From Apostichopus japonicus (Eukaryota; Echinodermata; Holothuroidea; Aspidochirotida; Stichopodidae): 64,000 nucleotides of DNA. Positions 37,964 to 50,817 of this stretch are shown here, one piece after another. The notes beneath the pieces were generated by a model. That model saw nothing but the letters and a program-made list of their open reading frames with translations, was not told the DNA's origin and made no database searches. Numbering within the stretch: the stretch's first letter is position 1; each line of letters begins with the position of its first letter. Made by a program: the position numbers and the translations under genes. The stretch spans positions 12,302,013-12,366,012 of the forward strand of contig NC_092577.1 in NCBI RefSeq assembly GCF_037975245.1. Reading direction: 5' to 3'.

Positions 37964-38261
37964 CAGCCGATTCACACAGAGATTACAGTAACTACTGTAA
38001 ATCTAATATCTTTGTAACACAGTAAATACTGAATCGTGCTGACAAATCTGATAAATTGGTAGCAAGTGCTATTAAGTTTACAGTAAGAACTGAGGATATG
38101 TGTTATCACAACAAATCCCAAACAACTGGATTTGTTGGAATTACACATATCCTTAGTTCTTACTGTAATCCTAATAACACATGCTATACACAATCCAGTT
38201 TTTACTGTGGTAAAAAACTGTAAGATTTACAGTAGTAACTGTTTTCTCTATGTGTATCGGA
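37964..38261 (+). mobile_element. Palindromic MITE, copy 1, with target duplication
   Basis: The termini CCGATTCACACAGAG and CTCTATGTGTATCGG are inverted. Further inner pairs include ACAGTAACTACTGTAAATCT / AGATTTACAGTAGTAACTG and TTACAGTAAGAACTGAGGAT / TCCTTAGTTCTTACTGTAA, so nearly the whole element folds back. The flanks carry TGGTCAAAC at 37955-37963 and 38262-38270, a probable 9-bp target-site duplication. A duplication of this length would fit a Mutator-like transposase, or hAT if the true length is 8. No transposase is encoded. Confidence 0.8.
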
Positions 38262-38274
38262 TGGTCAAACATTT

Positions 38275-39150
38275 ACACAGTAGAAGTATTACCAACATCA
38301 AATAAGGTGGCATACTCTTATATTAGAGTCTATATCAATCCGCCCGAATGTTCTCCGATAGCTCAGGAAAAGTGTCAAAAAGCAATAGGAGACATGTTAT
38401 CAATCAGGATATGTTTGTTTTTGTGGCTTTCATGTTGAAGAGCATGAATGGTATAGTACATGAAGTACATGTGGTGCACAAAGTGGGTCAATTGAGGCAA
38501 TTTTAGACCACTTTAGGCCTCCCAGGAGCAGCGTACGAAAAAGATTAACTACTGAGTGAAGAGGTTTGTTTACAAGTGACGGAAACTTCAGGCTCTGAAA
38601 GCAGAAAATATGCATGGTCATAATACAGAAAATTTATAATTCCTTGAATGGCCAAGTTCTCAGCTATCCAGTGATGGGTAGCGTTTAGCTAGTGGGAACT
38701 TCTATCTAGACTTATAAACCACATTAATTTTGTGATTTAGTGTGTATGTCAATGGGACTTTTAATGGGCGTATGCCTCCTTCAGACCTTCAGTGTGATAA
38801 ATGTTAACTAGTACCATTTCTATAAAAAATAAAAATAAATCACAAAGTAGATACGCTTTCAAATACCCAATAGCTGATTTTATCGCCATGACGTGCACAT
38901 TATTTCCAAGGTGTGACAGGGTGGAGTTGGGGTGGAACATTCTAACATCAAAAATGACTTAGCAAGGGTAGTTACCAGGCGATATGGCATTGAGTCGTAG
39001 AATTCAACTCCTATGCAGAGGTTAACGGTCCTTACACTGAACAAAAATGAAACTTTAGACGTCAAATGGTACATTCTGAGGCAAATTTAGACTGTAAAAC
39101 AGGTCTATAATTAGACCTTAATGCAAAGTTTGATCTAACATTTTCCTAAC
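38275..39150. other. Intergenic stretch without a supported gene
   Basis: Short frames only, on both strands, none with splice support. Confidence 0.5.
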
Positions 39151-39159
39151 TGAAGTGTC

Positions 39160-39360
39160 GCCCTCGTCCTCGCCCCCTCGAACCTCGACCCCTCGACCCC
39201 TAGCCCCTAGCCCCTCGCCCCTCGCCACTCGCCCCTCGCCATTGCCACCTCGACCCTCGACCCCTCGACCCCACGCCCTCTCCCTTTTGCCCCACGCTCA
39301 CTCTCCATCGAGCGCCTTCGCCCCTCACCCCTGGGACCTTTCCCCTCCTTGCCCCTCCCC
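39160..39360. repeat. C-rich imperfect array (CCCCTCG / CCCCTAG)
   Basis: CCCCTCGCC, CGACCCCT and CCCCTAG words repeat with drift. The Pro/Ser and Arg/Gly frames on the two strands reflect this composition. Confidence 0.8.
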
Positions 39361-39419
39361 TTGGCGCACGATAAAGTATATGGCAATTATGTATGAAGGG
39401 TTTATGAGATACTATGAGC

Positions 39420-39515
39420 CTCTGTACATCGTATGTACACTGTACACCGTACACTGTACACACTGTATACTGTACACACTGTACATTGTAGGAGTCCCTG
39501 TACACCGTATGTAAC
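39420..39515. repeat. TGTACAC / GTACACTG palindromic array
   Basis: TGTACACTGTACACCGTACA-like words repeat about eight times and are strongly self-complementary. Related words are at 6690-6740. Confidence 0.8.
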
Positions 39516-39539
39516 TGTCGGTATATAGCGTAATACGTG

Positions 39540-40800
39540 TACCATCAGGAGGAGCGAATTCATGACTGTTTTGTCACCTTTAATAGGTGTTATTGTACAA
39601 CTTCATATCAACTCAATTTCAATTTCTTTATTCCAGTATAAATTACAAAACTTATAAATAAGACACATAATAATGATACATAAAAGACGTAAAAATGTAC
39701 AATCATGAAAGCATGAACAAATAAGAAATAAGATGGAGGATTAGAAGTTTGAAAGATTAAAAGGATTATAACAGAGTTTCTAAGAACCCATTTTGAATAT
39801 AAATGGCTGCTCTGTAGATAAATGAGTTCTTAAAAATCATAAAAATTTGCAAGATATAGTAGGATTTCGTAGATTGTACTTGTTTGTTCTATTGCACAGA
39901 GGGATCAACTCGGAGTGAAGTGGGTGATCTTTAGAACATAAAAGCTTAGACTAAGGTACGTGTGTTAACATAAATGATCTTCTGAAAACAGTTATGATTC
40001 CATTACGACAAATGGTAACTAAACGGTAAAATAAATGACAACAATATATAGAAAATGTCTTTCGTTATCGTCCAGTCAAAAATGGCTGTTACGAGATATC
40101 GATACATATGTAAATTCGGTTTTTGAAGAAAGAAGTCCGCTATAACATATTTCTTTTCAAAATAAAAGGTACTTTTTTCCCTCTATCTGTTCTTAACGAG
40201 GGCGTGGCTTTCTCGCTCATTTGAATGTCACTCGCATGCTATAACAACTCATACATCAACTCAGAAAAACTACTGTAGGTGCAAACCACACGGAAACCAC
40301 AACTAATTAGTTCCGCGATATTGGCTTAAGAATATAAATCCAGAAAGAAGTGATTTTATGGTAGATGACCATGTTCTATCGTCTATTTTTTGCTTCGTTA
40401 TTATTCTCCATTTCTTTGTTTTCCTTTTAATTTGTTTCTATTGAATCACAAATGTATACGGTAATCAAGCTTGAAAATGTATTTTTTTCGCTTTGAATAA
40501 AACATCAGATCAAGAAAGATTTCTAAAAAAATGACTTCTGGAGGGAGGTTGGAAGTATATGAAAAACAGAAAATCATGTCCAGCTATGCATAATTGATAT
40601 GGAAAATACAACGAGTGCGGGTCATTTTGTTGACGACATACAGTACTATGTCACTCATCCCTTAGGCGAATCTAATCGTCACCATCAATGATAAAATCTT
40701 ATACACATTTTAAACTCATTTTGGAATCGTAGTTATAATTTGAAAAGTAATAACCGTTGTGAATTTTCTCCTGGGCATTATACATTAGCCGCGAAGGCCG
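39540..40800. other. Intergenic stretch without a supported gene
   Basis: AT-rich and featureless to my reading. Confidence 0.5.
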
Positions 40801-40819
40801 TTACCAACTCAACCATATA

Positions 40820-40882
40820 GATAGCTCAGTGGTTGACGCCAGTGCCTTCCAATCATAAGGTCCAGAGTTTGAGTCACTCCAA
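40820..40882 (+). mobile_element. tRNA-like SINE head
   Basis: An A-box-like TAGCTCAGTGGTTGACGC and a B-box-like GAGTTTGAGTCAC are spaced as in a tRNA. CCTT/AAGG could form part of an anticodon stem. The B box departs from consensus and the acceptor stem does not pair, so this is a SINE remnant rather than a tRNA gene. Confidence 0.5.
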
Positions 40883-40889
40883 GATAAAT

Positions 40890-42035
40890 GTATGTCGTCC
40901 AGTTACAGAGTTGTTGACAATTAACAATTCATAATCATGGACGTTAAAATATGAATCTAAATTGACTTCAATCAGCTTGCGGCTTTGATATGTCAATGAT
41001 GGCTTCTTCGCGAGTTCCTGCTTGCAGGAGGATCTAAAATACATACATATGGTTAAGAAAAAGAAAACAAGCTTACGGTTTACTTTGCATTTTGTACACT
41101 TTAAAAACTGCATTTCAGTGTTTTGATATTTACTACAAATTGTTATGCAGCTACACATGAGATAAGTTGTAAGTTACGCCTTAGTCCACCAACGTCGCAC
41201 CAAGGATGAAAAAGGTTATCGTAATGTTTAAAATGCCAACTAAATTACAAAAAAAACTTACAATACAAAAGGCATTTATAGGACATGAAGTATGTATTGA
41301 TGGATGGGACAGTTAAATTACATACCCATTATAGGAAGTTAAACAAATGTTGTAGTGTATACATCTCTTATGGGATAAACATCTTACCAGTAAACAAATT
41401 AATTTGCAGTGCCATTAAACATAAAAAAAATGAATCATAGTTTTAGGTCTCTATACATCTCTCGCTCTCTTCACCTCTCTCCATCTCGGAACGTCGGTCG
41501 ATCCATGACATCATTAAGTAGAACGGATAGCTTATTTAAGGTGTCATATGCACGTGCTGTGAATTATGAAATCTCATTATTACACAAACAAAGACACAAG
41601 AATAAACTAAATAATAAATACTAAATAATAATAAAACATCAATCAGTACTATATAGTGCAACACATAATTAATTATCGTCGAGTACCCTGGTTTAGTCTT
41701 CTAAAAAAGAATGGACATGTATGAATATGACATTAATTTGTGTCACCTTAAATGGGTTACAAATATTAACCTTTGTTTTAGTACAAAGAAAAAATCAAAT
41801 AATATAATTCCAATTAGAAATAATTTTGAACATTTTGAAGAACTTTTTTTCGTTTCTCTACATTGCGGAGAAACAGCTGAAGTTATTGATATAAGAAGCT
41901 AACATAAGAAAATTGTTACTGGTAAAGTCATGATTTAGAATATGCCTTTCAAATTTACATATTCGTTTAACATATATTTAATCATTAATTTTCGTAAGGA
42001 AAAAACACATCGGGAGATTTGCTGGTACACTTCAA
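40890..42035. other. Intergenic stretch without a supported gene
   Basis: Several short frames (such as 41409-41624 and 41711-41902) with no recognisable domain or splice sites. Confidence 0.5.
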
Positions 42036-42044
42036 TCACAAATC

Positions 42045-42298
42045 ACAATCATAATCATATTTATGATCATAATCATATTCATAATCATAATCATAATCAT
42101 AATTAATCATAATCATAATCGTAATCGTAATCATATCCATTATCATCATACTCATAATCGTAATCGTAATCATAATCATAACCATAATAATCATAACCAT
42201 AATAATCATAACCATAATAATCATAACCATAATAATCATAACCATAATAATCATAATCATTATAATCATAATCATATTCATAATCATAATCATAATTA
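42045..42298. repeat. AATCAT / AATCGT hexanucleotide array with an AACCATAAT section
   Basis: ATAATCATAATCGTAATC units, then five ATAACCATAATAATC units, then AATCAT again. The His/Asn and Ile/Met frames are repeat products. Confidence 0.95.
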
Positions 42299-42309
42299 TG
42301 CTATCATAC

Positions 42310-43610
42310 AACATCCATGTAAATACGACGATGATTTCACAAGTTATATCGGTCGTTATAGCATAATGAATTCATATGTACGATTGAAATTAAATCACAT
42401 ATAAGTTATAACAATATTTATATTTATCAAACTAACAATACGTATTGGTCTTATCAGTTAGATTAACGCAGTACATAATCTTTAAATTCAGTTCATAACA
42501 TTGATCCGCGCATTGTGCATAAAATGCTGCACACGTTCTCGAAACATCATCATCGTATGCCACTGATCAAAATTACAGAACACAAAAACGCATTTAGTAA
42601 AAATTATGAATTATTATAAAACTGATCATGCGATAGAGCTTGACAGAAAGAGTTACTCGGAGATTTTCTGCTACGCTAGATAGACTCACCACCTCATTCG
42701 TTTCTGCTGATGGATCATGGTCACCGCTGACATTTTGCCACTTATACTTGCCACTGGCGCCTGGTCGATAACCGTTTACAATCAGCCGTAAATATCTTGC
42801 TATTTTAGCAATTAAATACTCATTTGATATTTTAGATGTGCAAAGGGCGTGTAAAACAGATACGTCAACTGACTACTGGTGGTGGAAATATGTAAGCCAT
42901 CTAATATTTCTTGGATTGCGAAAGGCGTTAAGATTAATCTAGGAGACTTTAACGGATAGAAACCTAAAACACGGTAAGTTGATTGGTCAAGTCATTGAAA
43001 GGAAACCGCTGAAGTGTTCTTCTTCATAAGGCATTTAGACCAGTGGTAAAAAAAGGAAAAACGGCAAATAATGGATCGCATTAGTTTTAAAAAACTCTTT
43101 GTCACATATTGTCCATTCTGGCGTGCCACAATATTGGTTTGATAAATCAATCTTCATCTGGTTGCTAAGGGGCATTCGTCATCATGATTTTTAACTCACC
43201 ATCAATCACATACGACTGTCATTGTGTACGCTCGGTTAACCAGAACGGTTGTAGTGGGAGACATATACAAAGTTAGATGGGTTTTGACATCGCACCGAGT
43301 TGTGGAGCCATACGGAGAAATAAGAAAATGAAACTAATAATATTAACTCCGAAGTGCTCTAATACAAGACCGATGTTTCGGATGGGTTAAGTCAATTTAT
43401 TGAGACCACCAGAGGTTCTTAACGCCAGTGTCCGATGTACAACTCGTCGCAATAAAGTAGAAGGAGAATGAATAACATTGACACTTCCCATGAACTTAAC
43501 CTATAAGATAGTCTTATGTAATGCACACTAATTCCAAACAACGTTTTGGAAAGTCGATTAGGAAATAATACACCCGTGATATGACGTTCATCCTACAAAC
43601 TTGTACAATG
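42310..43610. other. Intergenic stretch without a supported gene
   Basis: No frame with support. Confidence 0.5.
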
Positions 43611-43639
43611 GCAGTCATAAAGAACGAAAGTATAACCCG

Positions 43640-44175
43640 ATATAAGGACGAAAGAAATGAAACGCATGAGACGAATGAAACGAATGAAATGAATGAAACG
43701 GATGGAACAAATGAAACGAATGAAACGGATGAAACGAATGACACGAACGAACCGAATGAAGCGAATGCAATGAAACGAATGAAGTGAAACCAATGAAATG
43801 AAACCAATGAAATAAAACCAATGAAACCAATGAATAAAACCAATTAAAACGAATGAATTTGGAAATAATTTGCTCCCATTTATAAAATGAATTAAGAGGG
43901 ATGTATATATTCCGTTTGTATTAGATTGAATGAAACGAATGACACGAATGAACCGAATGAAGCCAATGCAATGAAACGAATGAAATTAAAAAAATGAAAT
44001 GAAACGAATAAAGCGAATGCAATGAAACGAATGTACCGAATGAAGCAAATGCAATGAAACGAATGAAATGAAACCTATGAAAGGAAAAGAATGAAACGAA
44101 TGAAAACGAATGAATTTGGAAATAATTTACTCCTATTTATAAACTGAATTAAGAGGGATTTATATATTCCGTGTG
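43640..44175. repeat. GAATGAAAC array inside a 257-bp tandem duplication
   Basis: Two blocks of 9-10-bp units (ACGAATGAA and variants). Each is followed by the same unique tail, starting GGAAATAATTT at 43861 and 44118. The larger unit is therefore about 257 bp, duplicated once with drift. Confidence 0.85.
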
Positions 44176-44784
44176 TTTAAGATTTCGCTTTTTGTTTTTT
44201 TAATTTCACGCATGCGCATATGCAGTTAATATCATCAAGCGACTGGTGGCTTAGTTCCAAACATTGCTCAACATGACTGCCACTTAACACATTTAAATTG
44301 AATAAATGTAATTTTTACGATGCATTACCTCAAGTTGATGTCATCAGTCTATAAATTTTTATCATTAATTTTTATTGATATTTTTTTCTCACGGACCATA
44401 AGTTAGTTGTAAATATTCTTTGGCAAACTTGATCAAATCAAAAGCTTATCCGTCATCTAATCACGGAGAACCAACAAGTTTTAAAAAAAAGTGCCACAGT
44501 CTCAGAAAGACAACTTCCGGCGTTGATTTTCAGAAGAGCTATTTACGAATTTTGCCGGTTATATATCATGCTTGAGATAAGTTTAGTCAAAATATCTCTA
44601 CGCCGAAGCTATTAAGATAAAAAAAAAGAGTTTTATTAAGTTTCAAAGAAATCTAAAAATAGTTATATGTTTTCTTCCGTTTCATTATTCCCGTGAGAGA
44701 TACTCGGTGAGTCGGTGACTGGTTTGGGAATTTCGTCGAGAAAATTTGCTCTCTGTATTGTTTTGCTCGTCAAGTATGCATTGC

Positions 44785-44803
44785 TGACGTCACGCTGACG
44801 TCA
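44785..44803. promoter_or_regulatory. Two perfect CRE octamers, 11 bp apart
   Basis: TGACGTCA at 44785-44792 and 44796-44803, one helical turn apart. No gene can be attached to them. Confidence 0.35.
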
Positions 44804-44809
44804 TTGTTG

Positions 44810-45385
44810 GGTAAATTCCTCAAGTCTTATCAGGAAGCTAAAAGTTGATGTTATTGTGCGTAAGATATACCGAGAGTGTCACAATAGGAGAGAAGTATAT
44901 ATTAATATATAATGTAAAGTCATGAATGATTTGCCTTTAATTTTCCTGATAATTCGATCACTCATATCATTTTCTTAAAGGAGCATGAGTAGTAGTATGT
45001 GTCAAAGCAGAAATGCTCTACTTCCTGTCACGTGTTAGACAAGCAAACTAGTTGAAGCGATATATCATCGCAGTGGTGTTAATGTTTTTTTGTTTTTTTT
45101 TGTTTATTTTTCAACGAAGAAAGTTGACTATTGTCACTGATTGTTCAATATTGTTTACCTTTAAATTCATAATCTTCCCAACGGCATGAGATGGGGTAGG
45201 AGTTTGTGAACGAGAAAGCATAATATCTATCTATCGGTTTCATATCTTCTTCTATGGACTCAGAAATTTTTCATATTGTTGTTTTTTTTTCAAAGTTTGA
45301 AAGTTATAAATTTTTTGCAAAAAGTCGGCGGATGAAATTATGTAAAAATATACATATATGTTTATATAAACATATATATATATAT
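44810..45385. other. Intergenic stretch without a supported gene
   Basis: AT-rich with poly-T runs. A short (AT)n near 45350-45390 leads into SINE copy C. Confidence 0.5.
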
Positions 45386-45394
45386 ATATAAAGA

Positions 45395-45568
45395 CAAATA
45401 TGTCATCAAAACAGAATTAGCATTGTTCGATACATGTGACAAACGCATCCAGTGGAATCACGACCTTCCTTACAGGTTTCGAACCTCAATCAGTGTCGAT
45501 AGCCTAGTGGTTAGGGTGTCTGCATATAAAGCGGGAGGCCCGGCTTCGAATCCGAATAATATATATAT
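45395..45568 (+). mobile_element. tRNA-derived SINE, copy C (diverged)
   Basis: It follows copies A and B from ATATGTCATCAAAACAGAA onward with many substitutions and two short deletions. The A box (TAGCCTAGTGGTTAGGGTG) is intact and the B box has become GGCTTCGAATCC. The usual tail is cut off by the LTR at 45569. Confidence 0.75.
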
Positions 45569-46243
45569 TGTTACGAAGTCCAGATATCATGGTTTGGGAA
45601 ACGAACACAATAAAGTAGGTTAGAGAGGTTTTGTTTTTAAAATGAATCTAATACGTGTCTCTTGGTGACAAAAATATATAACTTAGCATAAATACATTAC
45701 ATACCTTAATACTTAAAGTTAACTTAGCGCGCACGCAAGGTACCTCGGCTACCGCTGGGCTCTCCGTCGGGGTGTCAAATCCCAGGGTAGTCGGTGTTGA
45801 TTAAGTAACCGTAGTGCGGGTGTGTCTGGAAGCTTCCGGTAGGCGTTTTACGTAAATAACAGTTCCGGAAGGGAACAGGACCAGGTAAGGTAAATGATAA
45901 GTCCAGAAGAATGGTATCCAAAAGAGAGTTAGGAGAAAGTCACACACAGAGTGGTTGGCATGGTGAAGAAAGGCCGGAACGGAAAAGGTGGGTTCTGTAA
46001 GTGCTAGGCAGACATAGTTGTTTTACGTGGCGTGACGTACAGGTTGGTGCCACTGGGAGAAGAGACCGAGCCACTCCTTGAAAACTAATTTATATGACAT
46101 TCGGTGAGGTTACTCGACCGTAGCTTAGAACTGCACTGATTGTGCTCTTACGTTTACAAATTTGCATAATAATATACCATTTAAGAATTACATAACAGCA
46201 ATTAGCGTAGTTAACCTTTAAAGTAACATGCTACATCATAACA
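45569..46243. mobile_element. Probable solo LTR of a retrotransposon
   Basis: 675 bp beginning TGTTACGAAG and ending TCATAACA, so the ends are TG...CA with TGTTA/TAACA inverted termini. ATAT flanks both sides, a possible 4-bp target duplication, although the site lies in an AT run. Base composition is more GC-rich than the surroundings, and AATAAAG occurs inside near 45610. No internal retrotransposon genes and no second LTR are present. Confidence 0.6.
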
Positions 46244-46249
46244 ATATAT

Positions 46250-47260
46250 AATAATATAATATAAATATATCTATATATATATTTAATTGAAATTGTATAG
46301 TATATGGGTAGAAGAGGTGATTTTCTTACTGTGGTTATAAAGTAAATTACTGACGATTCGTTGAAAATTAAATATAGACCTATATACCAATCAAGGGCTG
46401 CGCCATTACTAGTAGTTTGAGCCACTAATGGTTTGAAAATTATTCAGGTCTTTTTTGATAATTACAATTAATTTTGTTCCTAAAGAAATGATTTAACTAT
46501 ACGACATAGATAAATAGAAGCTTTTAATCTTCTCATAGTTAAATTCTTCTTTTTGACTTTTACTTTGTTATGAAAAAGGGATCCACTATATTTCGTCTCT
46601 TATTTCTAGTTTAAAACCGTCCTTTTTTTAATTAATTCTTTTTACTAATATTTTGGTATTTTGCCCATATTATCTATGTGTACTTGCGTACCTTGCCTGG
46701 TCATTCCTCTCCTTTTATACACATTCATAACGTTGTAATGTTCATCCAAATGTTAAATTCTTAGTATTCAATCGTGTCCGAAAGCAATCTTCTATTCTAT
46801 TCTATTTATTAAGTTACTTTTGCTGTTTTCTTATAATTCTTTTATCGGTTCATAGTTAAATCTTTTGGTTCTATGTAGGTATTTTTGCCCTTTCTGAAAA
46901 AAATCAACAAGTTAATCAAATATATATATTTTGCTCAAGTTATTTCGGTTAGCCTTGCCTTTCACATGAACTCTTTAATCTGCCGACGTTAATTAATCTG
47001 CGGTTTTTTTTTAATCGTCTACTCCTCTTCCAGCAATTTCCCCTCTCATGTTGATGGCATCGTAACCTTGAGTAGCCTAATCAACCGTGCTTAGTCAGAA
47101 AAGTATTCACTAAATGGGATTTCTTTATAAAAAATACAGTTTTATCTTGTCACACATATTAATTTACTTCAGCAGAGTTAACGCGATAGTCAATCTCCAC
47201 GCTATCGATGTGACTCACTGTTTAACATTTCTTTTAATCTGCTATTAATACATCATTCTC
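46250..47260. other. Intergenic stretch without a supported gene
   Basis: AT-rich. It begins with the rest of the (AT)n tract interrupted by the LTR. Confidence 0.5.
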
Positions 47261-47267
47261 ATCCTAT

Positions 47268-47589
<322 letters not shown>

Positions 47590-47599
47590 GCCTGATTTA

Positions 47600-49820
47600 A
47601 TGAACATTCTATTTCAGGGCATGAGAAGAAGATACTAACCATCTCAAGTTTCATCCGTCTATCGTCAATAAATATTTTCATTAATTGGTTGCTTATAGAA
47701 GAATTTTGCATTTGGTCAACAAAGTACACTAATTCAAGCAAGTATATGGGGACCAATAACACTAAAAATATATCACTCTGGCGAGTATCCACACACTCCC
47801 CCCACCCCCCCCCCCCACACACACCACCGCCCTTTGAAGTAGTGATTGGAAGAACCTTGCGTGTATACTTAATTAAAGACCTAATTTATAGCCCATATAT
47901 GACTTACAATTCACTATTTCACTTCCGAAATGTTGATCTATTCTGTTAAGTCTTAACCTTCTCCTTCCTTTAATGGAAATCAATTTCATTGATCCGCAGA
48001 GCTACACCTCTCGTTGATAAAATCCTGGATTCACCCTCCCTCAAATTGTATAGAGCTTTCCTGATTCCTACAGACCACTTCTCGATCGACATTACAACCA
48101 AAAGTTGCAGGATGCATATTAAACTTTCCCAACGATTGTAACCATTTTCATTACTGCTACAATAATCCTGACATTTCCATTCTCCCCGATCCTTAATAAT
48201 GAAAAAATAATGATAATAATTATTATAAAAAAAATCGCGTGTTTGCCACTAAAGTGTGTTCCACTCTTGTGATAGATAGTTCACACGCATATCGTATGGA
48301 AAGATTTGCAAATGAGATTCTAAAATTAGACTCAGCTTTACCCTTTGTGAACTCCCATGGACCTGTTGCCACCAAAGCAATACTAAAAATCTATAATAAA
48401 TGTTAACAATAAATTATTCAGATAACCGATCGATCTCCAGTCTCCAGTATCTATTTTTTCTTGCATCTTGATTTGTGGTTCAGTCATATTTATTAAATTA
48501 ATTTAGGTTTATGATTCCGTACGTTGAGAAGCTCACGTCCACCTTTGTGTTGGAAATTGGGAATACCCAGGAAGCGAAGAACTGGTATCTGAAGAAGCAA
48601 ACATTAGAAAAGGTTAAAATGCAGCTTCAGTCAGTGACATGCACTAGATTTCAACGGTTGGGGAGGGAGGGAAGGGGGGGCGGGCAAATTGCAATTCCCC
48701 CAAACGATTTTTGTGGGGCCAGAACATTTATGCATTGGTTTTAGTTGGACCAACAATTTTACGAAAAAGGGGTGTGGCTACATGGCCAGCAATCCCACGC
48801 AGGGGTGTCTGGGGGTGAAACAAAATAACCCTTCGACATCAAATGTTGTATTCTGGAGACATATTTAGTATAAGTTACGTCTATAAGTTAGGTCTGACTG
48901 CAAGGTTGGGAAATAAATACTTTTCGAAGAAATCCTTCGACCTAACCTTTTCCTTCGACTGACGATGGCGGTTAGAGAGTGGGGTGGGGGGGGGGGCATT
49001 TTTTGTCTTATATCAGCAAATGTAATGTCTCTTCAGTCAAGAAGGGAAGCTATGTGCTCATAAGATAACTATTGCGTCAGTTGTGGTGTAGCCGACTGTA
49101 AAAGCTCAAAGGGGTTCTAATTATTTGCCTGGAGGATTTCTTGGTTTTTGTTTTCGCTCGGGGTCATATTTAATATCAGGTCAGATCCTTCGTAGTATAC
49201 GTTGTGTCACCAACTCTTTTTTTTTGTGTGGATACATGGGGGTTCAGTATGCAAAACTTGCCCCTCTTCTAGCGCAAATTCTAAACTGTCATGATAAGGA
49301 AATTTGCCAGTGCCATAAGAGGCCAAGATTTCAACTATTATTTGTGGGTAGGATATGCCAGTTGAAAACATCTATCTATGCTTTGGCGGGTCTTGAAAGT
49401 GACGAGGTTAGTGTGTAAGGAAGGCATTGGAACAATTATTTGTGGTGCGACACTTATATACATAATGTAAAAAGAAATGGCGCTATTTCCTTTCATATCT
49501 TTACATGGAAATAGAGGGCAGCAAATAAGTGGCATTTCATCTTTCATAAAATTGATGTTCTACTAAATTTAATTGGTTTCCTGACCGGCACACAAGGAGA
49601 CATGTCAAGCGTTCTAATTATATGAAAATTAATAAGTCCATAAATCAAATGCTTTGTAGGTTAAATATCACGGAATCTTCCCACTCGTGTGTCATAAAAA
49701 ATACTAAAATTAAACATCTTTGCCCATAATTGACTTGATTAAACCAGAGATAGCTGCTGGCTTGTGGTTTAATTAATTGACCAGATGACGACTTGTTCAG
49801 ATGACCGTTAAGTATTTTTT
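47600..49820. other. Intergenic stretch without a supported gene
   Basis: Holds a C run near 47796-47817 and G runs near 48661-48680 and 48985-48998. The section 48640-48830 resembles a decayed GC-rich foldback repeat. Frames at 48511-48744 and 49125-49418 are unrecognised. Confidence 0.45.
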
Positions 49821-49822
49821 TA

Positions 49823-49825
<3 letters not shown>

Positions 49826-49884
<59 letters not shown>
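49826..49884. repeat. (AT)n microsatellite
   Basis: About 58 bp of pure alternating AT. Confidence 0.95.
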
Positions 49885-49887
<3 letters not shown>

Positions 49888-49944
49888 CATTAGTATCTTT
49901 ACTGGTACATAATACAGAGCTGTCGATAATATGGCCTTATCTAT

Positions 49945-50205
49945 AGTATGGAGGTGTCCGTAATATGGGGGCGGTATACCGATATTACGGGACTTTCCAT
50001 ACGACGGAATAATCCGTCACAACGTGATATCCATAACACGTAACGCGGATATATCCGTACCACGCAGGTGTTCGTGACACGTTGTGAACATTGCAATGAT
50101 GTGCTGATTTTACGGGGGCTTTCCATCACTATACGGACGTGCACGTAACACGGGGTGAATCCGTAACGACGAACACGGAGGTGTAAGTAACACGGAGTTG
50201 GACTC
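49945..50205. repeat. CpG-rich array of CCGTAACACGG-like words
   Basis: The words CCGTAATATGG, CCGTAACGAC, CGTAACACGG, GGATATATCCG and GGAGGTGT recur every 15-30 bp in both orientations. The array is far richer in CpG than its neighbourhood and begins about 60 bp after an (AT)n tract. Confidence 0.6.
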
Positions 50206-50424
50206 ATATTTCAAGTTTTAACTACAGATTTATTTCCTTCGTGCTGGCTTTGAACGGAAAACAGAAGCGTTAGATAACACACTGAGAAACTAAGATTGAG
50301 AAATCAAAAAAGTCAAGGGATTATCTTTTTTCACCTGGCAATAACAGATTAACATAAGCTGAGCTTTATTCATTTAATGATTATTGGCCCGTGTTTGCTT
50401 GGCTATATGCTCATTTAAAGGCAT

Positions 50425-50715
50425 TGAAGACTCGCCCCAAGCCGCGTGCCGCGCTCTGAAAAAGTTAACTTTCCGTTGCTTGCAAGTGAAGTTTTTTTCT
50501 TGTCGCTACAAAATGCAGACAGTAATTATGAAACGTGATACCTTGTTATCTTTTATCTAGACCTGAGATGTCCATCGCTGCCATGTACACTGTGTTGTGG
50601 GTATTGACCGTAGCTGTATGTATTGACTGTACACTAGTGTCTAATTACCGACGGTAGCAAGCTGTGTGTGTATTTTATGGGATCGATGGTGGTGTCTAAC
50701 ACTTCTGTTACATCT
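50425..50715 (+). mobile_element. Dispersed repeat, copy 1
   Basis: Starts near AAAGGCATTGAAGACTCG and ends near AACACTTCTGTTACA. The whole block recurs in inverse orientation at 57971-58270. No coding capacity, so it is a non-autonomous element of unknown class. Confidence 0.75.
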
Positions 50716-50817
50716 GATTCGCAACTAGGTAAGATTACCGGCATTAGACGTTTCTTTTTGCGCGAGTCTTCACACCCTTTAAGGGTTGTAACGTTTTGTA
50801 CCATTGGAGAACAGGAG

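Noticed and set aside
39155-39514. Ser/Pro-rich 119-codon frame and its antisense partner
   Set aside because: Both follow from the C-rich array and the TGTACAC array.
42036-42404. His/Asn-rich and Met/Ile-rich frames
   Set aside because: Readings of the AATCAT array on both strands.
43514-43843. Phe/Ser-rich - strand frames
   Set aside because: Readings of the GAATGAAAC array.
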